Part shown: positions 60,997 through 64,000 of the stretch, piece by piece | Layout of the letters: each line of letters begins with the position of its first letter | How positions within the stretch are numbered: position 1 is the first letter of the stretch | Assembly (NCBI RefSeq): GCF_002086455.1 | Contig: NZ_MVHC01000002.1 | Span: 307,888-371,887, forward strand | Direction of reading: 5' to 3' | Length of the DNA: 64,000 nt | Source of the DNA: Mycolicibacter algericus DSM 45454 | Lineage (GTDB): Bacteria > Actinomycetota > Actinomycetes > Mycobacteriales > Mycobacteriaceae | Made by a program: the position numbers and the translations under genes | Notes under the pieces: generated by a model | Told to the model about the DNA's origin: nothing | The model's input: only the letters and a program-made list of their open reading frames with translations | The model's database searches: none

Positions 60997-61773
60997 ATGA
61001 CCGATCCCTATCGGCCGGAGGATTCCGATCGACCCTGGCAGCGCAGCGGGGCGACCGAGCAGTCGCCCTTCGGCTTTCCGCCACACGTCGATCCGGCCTA
61101 CGCGGGCCAACTTCCGTCATACCCGGCCGGCTATCCGCCGCAGGCCACCGACCCGACCGCCCAACTGCCGCGGCAGCACTGGGAACCGGCGCAGCCGGGC
61201 GGCGGACCGGGAGGCGGCGTCCCGCCGGGCGGCGAGGGCGGCCCGCCCGAACCGCCACGGTTCCCGAACTGGCTGTGGCTGGTCGCCGGTGCGGCGGTGC
61301 TGCTGGTGGTCGGCATGGTGATCGCCCTGGTGATCGCCAACGGCTCGGGCCGCAATTCGGCTACGGTCACACCGGTTTCGCCGTTGCCGACGGCGCCGAG
61401 CACACCGATTCCCAAGCGCACCCCGACCACCACGCCGCCACCGCGGTCCTCGGCGCCCAGCACCACGCCGAGCACGCCGCCACCGACCACGTCGACTACC
61501 GCCGGGGTTCCCGAGACGATCGTCTACAGCGTCACTGGGACCGGCCGGGCGCTCAGTATCGCCTACATCGACGACGACGGTGTGCTGAAGACCGAGTTCA
61601 ACGTGGCGTTGCCGTGGAGCAAGCAGGTCACCCTGACGCCGCCGGCTACAAAAGCGGCGGCGGTGACGGTGGTGAACTTCGGCGAGCAGATCACCTGCTC
61701 GCTGTCGGTGGACGGCGCCCAGGTGCGCCAGCGCACCGGCTCGATCCTCACCGTCTGCGCCGCGGCCGGTTGA
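60997..61773 (+). CDS. Proline-rich single-pass membrane protein with MmpS-like C-terminal domain, Rv2507 type
   Basis: A 258-residue envelope protein. The first 90 residues are Pro/Gly/Gln rich and cytoplasmic, followed by one helix (WLWLVAGAAVLLVVGMVIAL), a Thr/Pro-rich linker (TPTTTPPPRSSAPSTT) and a C-terminal beta domain (VYSVTGTGRALSIAYIDDDG, ALPWSKQVTL) that resembles the MmpS periplasmic fold. The function is unknown. AGGTGGGT precedes ATG 60997. It is next to bkaR and ends 4 nt before the convergent MFS gene. Confidence 0.88.
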   Translation: MTDPYRPEDSDRPWQRSGATEQSPFGFPPHVDPAYAGQLPSYPAGYPPQATDPTAQLPRQHWEPAQPGGGPGGGVPPGGEGGPPEPPRFPNWLWLVAGAAVLLVVGMVIALVIANGSGRNSATVTPVSPLPTAPSTPIPKRTPTTTPPPRSSAPSTTPSTPPPTTSTTAGVPETIVYSVTGTGRALSIAYIDDDGVLKTEFNVALPWSKQVTLTPPATKAAAVTVVNFGEQITCSLSVDGAQVRQRTGSILTVCAAAG

Positions 61774-61777
61774 GCCG

Positions 61778-63103
61778 TTAGGCCGCTCGCCGCGGCGCGC
61801 GCACCCCCAGCATCGCCAGCAATCCGAGCACCAGCACGGTGCACAGCCCGCCCATGCCGGCCCGGTCGCTGTGGAAGACGTCGACGAAGACCGAGAACAG
61901 CCACGGCGCCATGAACGATACGGCGCGACCGGTCATGGTGTAGAGCCCGAACGCCACCCCTTCGAATCCCTCGCGGCCTTCCTGCGCCATCCGCAGCAAC
62001 AACGTGCGCGCCGAGGACTGGGTGGGGCCGATGAACAGGCAGAGCAGCAGGCCGCAGGCCCAGAACGCCCCCGGACCCGACAGTGTCATCAGCGTGGTCC
62101 CGGCGGCGACCATGGCCGCCAGCGACCCGACGATCACCGTCTTGGAGCCGATCCGGTCGTCGAGCAGGCCGCCGGCGACCGCGCCGACCGCGGCCACCAC
62201 GCTGGCGGCTACCCCGAAGATCAGCACATCACCGGCCGAAATCCCGTAGACGTTGACGCCGAGCACCGCACCGAAGGCGAACACCCCGGCCAGCCCATCA
62301 CGGAAGATCGCGCTGGCCACCAGGTAGAAAACCAGGTTGCGGTCGCGGCGCCATTCGCCGGTGATGTCGCGCCACAACTGGCGGTAGCCACCGAACAAAC
62401 CGAGCCGGGGCGGCCGCGGACCTTCGGCACCGGCGAACCGATGCGCGGTGAACAGCAGCGGCAACGCGAAGACCGCCAGCCATGCCGCGGTGAGCCACAT
62501 CGCCGCCCGCACGTTCTGTCCGTCCTCGACGGGCACGCCCAGCAAGCCGCGTTCCGGGCCGCTGCCGGAGATGAAGCCCACGTAGACCACCAACAGCAAC
62601 ACCACGCTGCCGGCATAACCTGCCGCCCAGCCGAATCCGGAGATGCGGCCGGAGTTCTGCGGCGTCGACAGCTGCCGCAGCATCGCGTTGTAGGGAACGC
62701 TGGCCAGGTCACCGCAGGCCGCGGTCAGCGCCAGCAGCAGCAGCCCCGGAGCCAGGTAGGCCGGTGAATCGCGAATCATGCTCATCGACGCGATCAGCAC
62801 CACCGCGGTGCCGGTCAGAACCGTCAGCGTCACCCGGCGACGGTGCGGTGCGGCGACCCACACCCCGACCACCGGCGCCACGACGGCCACCGTCAAACCA
62901 GAGATGGCCAGGGTGCGGCCCAGCCAGCTGGCCGGCGACACCGAACCGGGCAGGTCCCGGCCGACGCTGCTGGTCAGATAGACCGAGAACACGAACGTCA
63001 CCGCGATCGCGCTGACGGCAGCGGCACCGGTATCCCACAACGCCCAGGCCACAATCCGGGATCGCCCGGATCTGACCACCCCCGGGTTACCCATGCCTGG
63101 CAC
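61778..63103 (-). CDS. MFS transporter, Atg22/UMF1-like, Rv2508c type
   Basis: A 441-residue integral membrane protein with about 12 helices. The start IVAWALWDTGAAAVSAIAVTF is typical of the UMF1/Atg22-like group of the major facilitator superfamily, and GFGWAAGYAGSVVLLLVVYV lies mid-protein. The substrate is unknown. Start ATG 63103 and a nearby second ATG are possible. It is divergent from cmrA, 14 nt apart, which leaves little room for separate promoters. Confidence 0.9.
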   Translation of the reverse strand: MPGMGNPGVVRSGRSRIVAWALWDTGAAAVSAIAVTFVFSVYLTSSVGRDLPGSVSPASWLGRTLAISGLTVAVVAPVVGVWVAAPHRRRVTLTVLTGTAVVLIASMSMIRDSPAYLAPGLLLLALTAACGDLASVPYNAMLRQLSTPQNSGRISGFGWAAGYAGSVVLLLVVYVGFISGSGPERGLLGVPVEDGQNVRAAMWLTAAWLAVFALPLLFTAHRFAGAEGPRPPRLGLFGGYRQLWRDITGEWRRDRNLVFYLVASAIFRDGLAGVFAFGAVLGVNVYGISAGDVLIFGVAASVVAAVGAVAGGLLDDRIGSKTVIVGSLAAMVAAGTTLMTLSGPGAFWACGLLLCLFIGPTQSSARTLLLRMAQEGREGFEGVAFGLYTMTGRAVSFMAPWLFSVFVDVFHSDRAGMGGLCTVLVLGLLAMLGVRAPRRAA

Positions 63104-63117
63104 TCTACGATTGCCCC

Positions 63118-63924
63118 ATGCCAGTGCCTGCTCCCAGCCCGGATGCCCGCGCCGTCGTCACCGGAGCCTCCCAGGGGATCGGCGAAGCGCTGGCCACCGA
63201 GCTGGCCGCCCGCGGTCACTCACTGATCATCACCGCGCGCCGAGAAGATGTGCTCAACGACGTGGCGGCGCGGCTGCGCGACACCTACCGAGTCACCGTG
63301 GAGGTGCGAGCGGTGGACCTGGCCGATCCGCCGGCCCGCGACCAGCTCTGCGCCGAACTGGCCGAGCGGGAGATCTCGGTGTTGTGCGCCAACGCCGGCA
63401 CCGCCACGTTCGGGCCGATCGCCAAGCTGGACCCGGCCGCGGAGAAGGCCCAAGTGCAACTGAATGCGATCGCGGTGCACGATCTGGTGTTGGCGGTGTT
63501 GCCGGGCATGCTGGCACGCCGCGCCGGCGGGATCCTCATCTCGGGTTCGGCGGCCGGCAACTCCCCGATCCCCAACAACGCCACCTACGCCGCTACCAAG
63601 GCCTTCGCCAACACCTTCAGCGAGTCACTGCGCGGCGAACTGCTCAAATCCGGGGTGCACGTGACACTGCTGGCGCCGGGGCCGGTGCGTGCCGAGATGC
63701 CCGACGCCGCCGAAGCCTCGTTGGTCGACAAGCTGATCCCGGACTTTCTGTGGATCTCCACCCAGCACACCGCCAAGCTTTCGCTGGATGCGTTGGCGCG
63801 CAACAAGATGCGCGTCGTGCCCGGAATCACGTCGAAGGCCATGTCGATGGCCAGCGGGTACGCTCCCCGCGCGATCGTCACCCCGATCGTGGGCGCGGTC
63901 TACAAGAAGCTCGGCGGCGGCTAG
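63118..63924 (+). CDS. cmrA: Mycolate-motif ketoreductase CmrA (SDR)
   Basis: A 268-residue short-chain dehydrogenase/reductase of the Rv2509 type, which reduces the beta-keto intermediate to finish mycolic acid synthesis. The NADP site is VVTGASQGIGEALA, NAG appears in LCANAGTATF, and the catalytic Ser-Tyr-Lys set is in ISGSAAGNS and ATYAATKAFANTF. Length equals Rv2509. The stop codon TAG coincides with the apparent target of an insertion sequence, but the coding frame is complete. Confidence 0.94.
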   Translation: MPVPAPSPDARAVVTGASQGIGEALATELAARGHSLIITARREDVLNDVAARLRDTYRVTVEVRAVDLADPPARDQLCAELAEREISVLCANAGTATFGPIAKLDPAAEKAQVQLNAIAVHDLVLAVLPGMLARRAGGILISGSAAGNSPIPNNATYAATKAFANTFSESLRGELLKSGVHVTLLAPGPVRAEMPDAAEASLVDKLIPDFLWISTQHTAKLSLDALARNKMRVVPGITSKAMSMASGYAPRAIVTPIVGAVYKKLGGG

Positions 63925-64000
63925 TGTCCTGAGTCATTAATTCGTACGCTCTTGTTAGCATGGGTGATGCCATCGCCGCATGCCGCCAAGATCGTCCTGA
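63924..64000 (+). mobile_element. Left end of a probable IS630-type insertion sequence (partial)
   Basis: Beginning with TGTCCTGAGTCATTAATTCG just after the TA of the cmrA stop codon. An ATG at 63967 opens MPSPHAAKIVL, which resembles the N-terminus of actinobacterial IS630-family transposases that begin MPSP-x-A-x-x-IVL. IS630 elements insert at TA. The window ends 11 codons into this frame, so the call rests on a short match. Confidence 0.5.

Overview
This is a GC-rich actinobacterial chromosome segment from a mycobacterium that is not M. tuberculosis. Gene content and order follow the M. tuberculosis block Rv2455c to Rv2509: korA, clpX, mmuM, clpP2-clpP1, tig, tRNA-Pro/tRNA-Gly, lipP, nei2, rpiB, mycothiol-linked reductase, pepN, HNH, glbO, aglA, thioesterase, gdh, ettA, ssbB, plsB2, plsC, acyltransferase, echA14, bkdCBA, citE, maoC, fadE19, accA1, accD1, scoB, scoA, fadD35, bkaR, proline-rich membrane protein, MFS, cmrA. 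The cmrA mycolate reductase and the WS/DGAT-like acyltransferase confirm a mycolate-making genus. I cannot name the species from sequence alone.

Layout. 1-6.5 kb: proteostasis (ClpX, ClpP1P2, trigger factor), with a ClgR-type box in front of clpP1P2 and two tRNAs. 6.5-18 kb: housekeeping enzymes (LipP, Nei2, RpiB, PepN, GlbO, AglA) with two insertions relative to M. tuberculosis: an HEEIH-motif protein and a nitrilase-family amidase. 18-25.3 kb: a run of minus-strand genes (thioesterase, 180-kDa-type GDH, EttA, SsbB). 25.4-29.9 kb: accessory lipoprotein, MHS transporter and CopD-CtaG fusion. 29.9-35.3 kb: a glycerolipid acyltransferase operon whose three genes overlap by 4 nt (the WS/DGAT-like gene, plsC and plsB2, in order of transcription). 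35.7-40.1 kb: tRNA-Arg, a 29-residue membrane peptide, echA14 and the branched-chain keto-acid dehydrogenase operon bkdABC.

40.2-50.9 kb is an accessory island of about 10.7 kb lying between bkdA and citE, which are neighbours in M. tuberculosis. It carries a MocR regulator divergent from an FMN/PNPOx-like protein, a large fusion of membrane domain, cupredoxin and copper nitrite reductase, a TetR-DUF1214-sulfotransferase operon, a PPM1-family methyltransferase, and a ketopantoate-reductase-like gene plus a TarD-like enolase-superfamily dehydratase. The last two appear to be translationally chained to the end of the leucine-degradation operon.

50.9-60.9 kb is that operon (scoA-scoB-accD1-accA1-fadE19-maoC-citE) plus fadD35, divergent from bkaR. 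Near-identical inverted repeats in front of bkaR and in front of scoA strongly suggest one BkaR regulon. The window ends with cmrA, whose stop codon abuts what looks like the left end of an IS630-type insertion sequence.

The most interesting points are the shared BkaR operators, the fused copper nitrite reductase, the extension of the leucine operon by a tartrate-dehydratase-like pair, the perfect palindromes at two regulator genes, and the IS at the cmrA stop codon.
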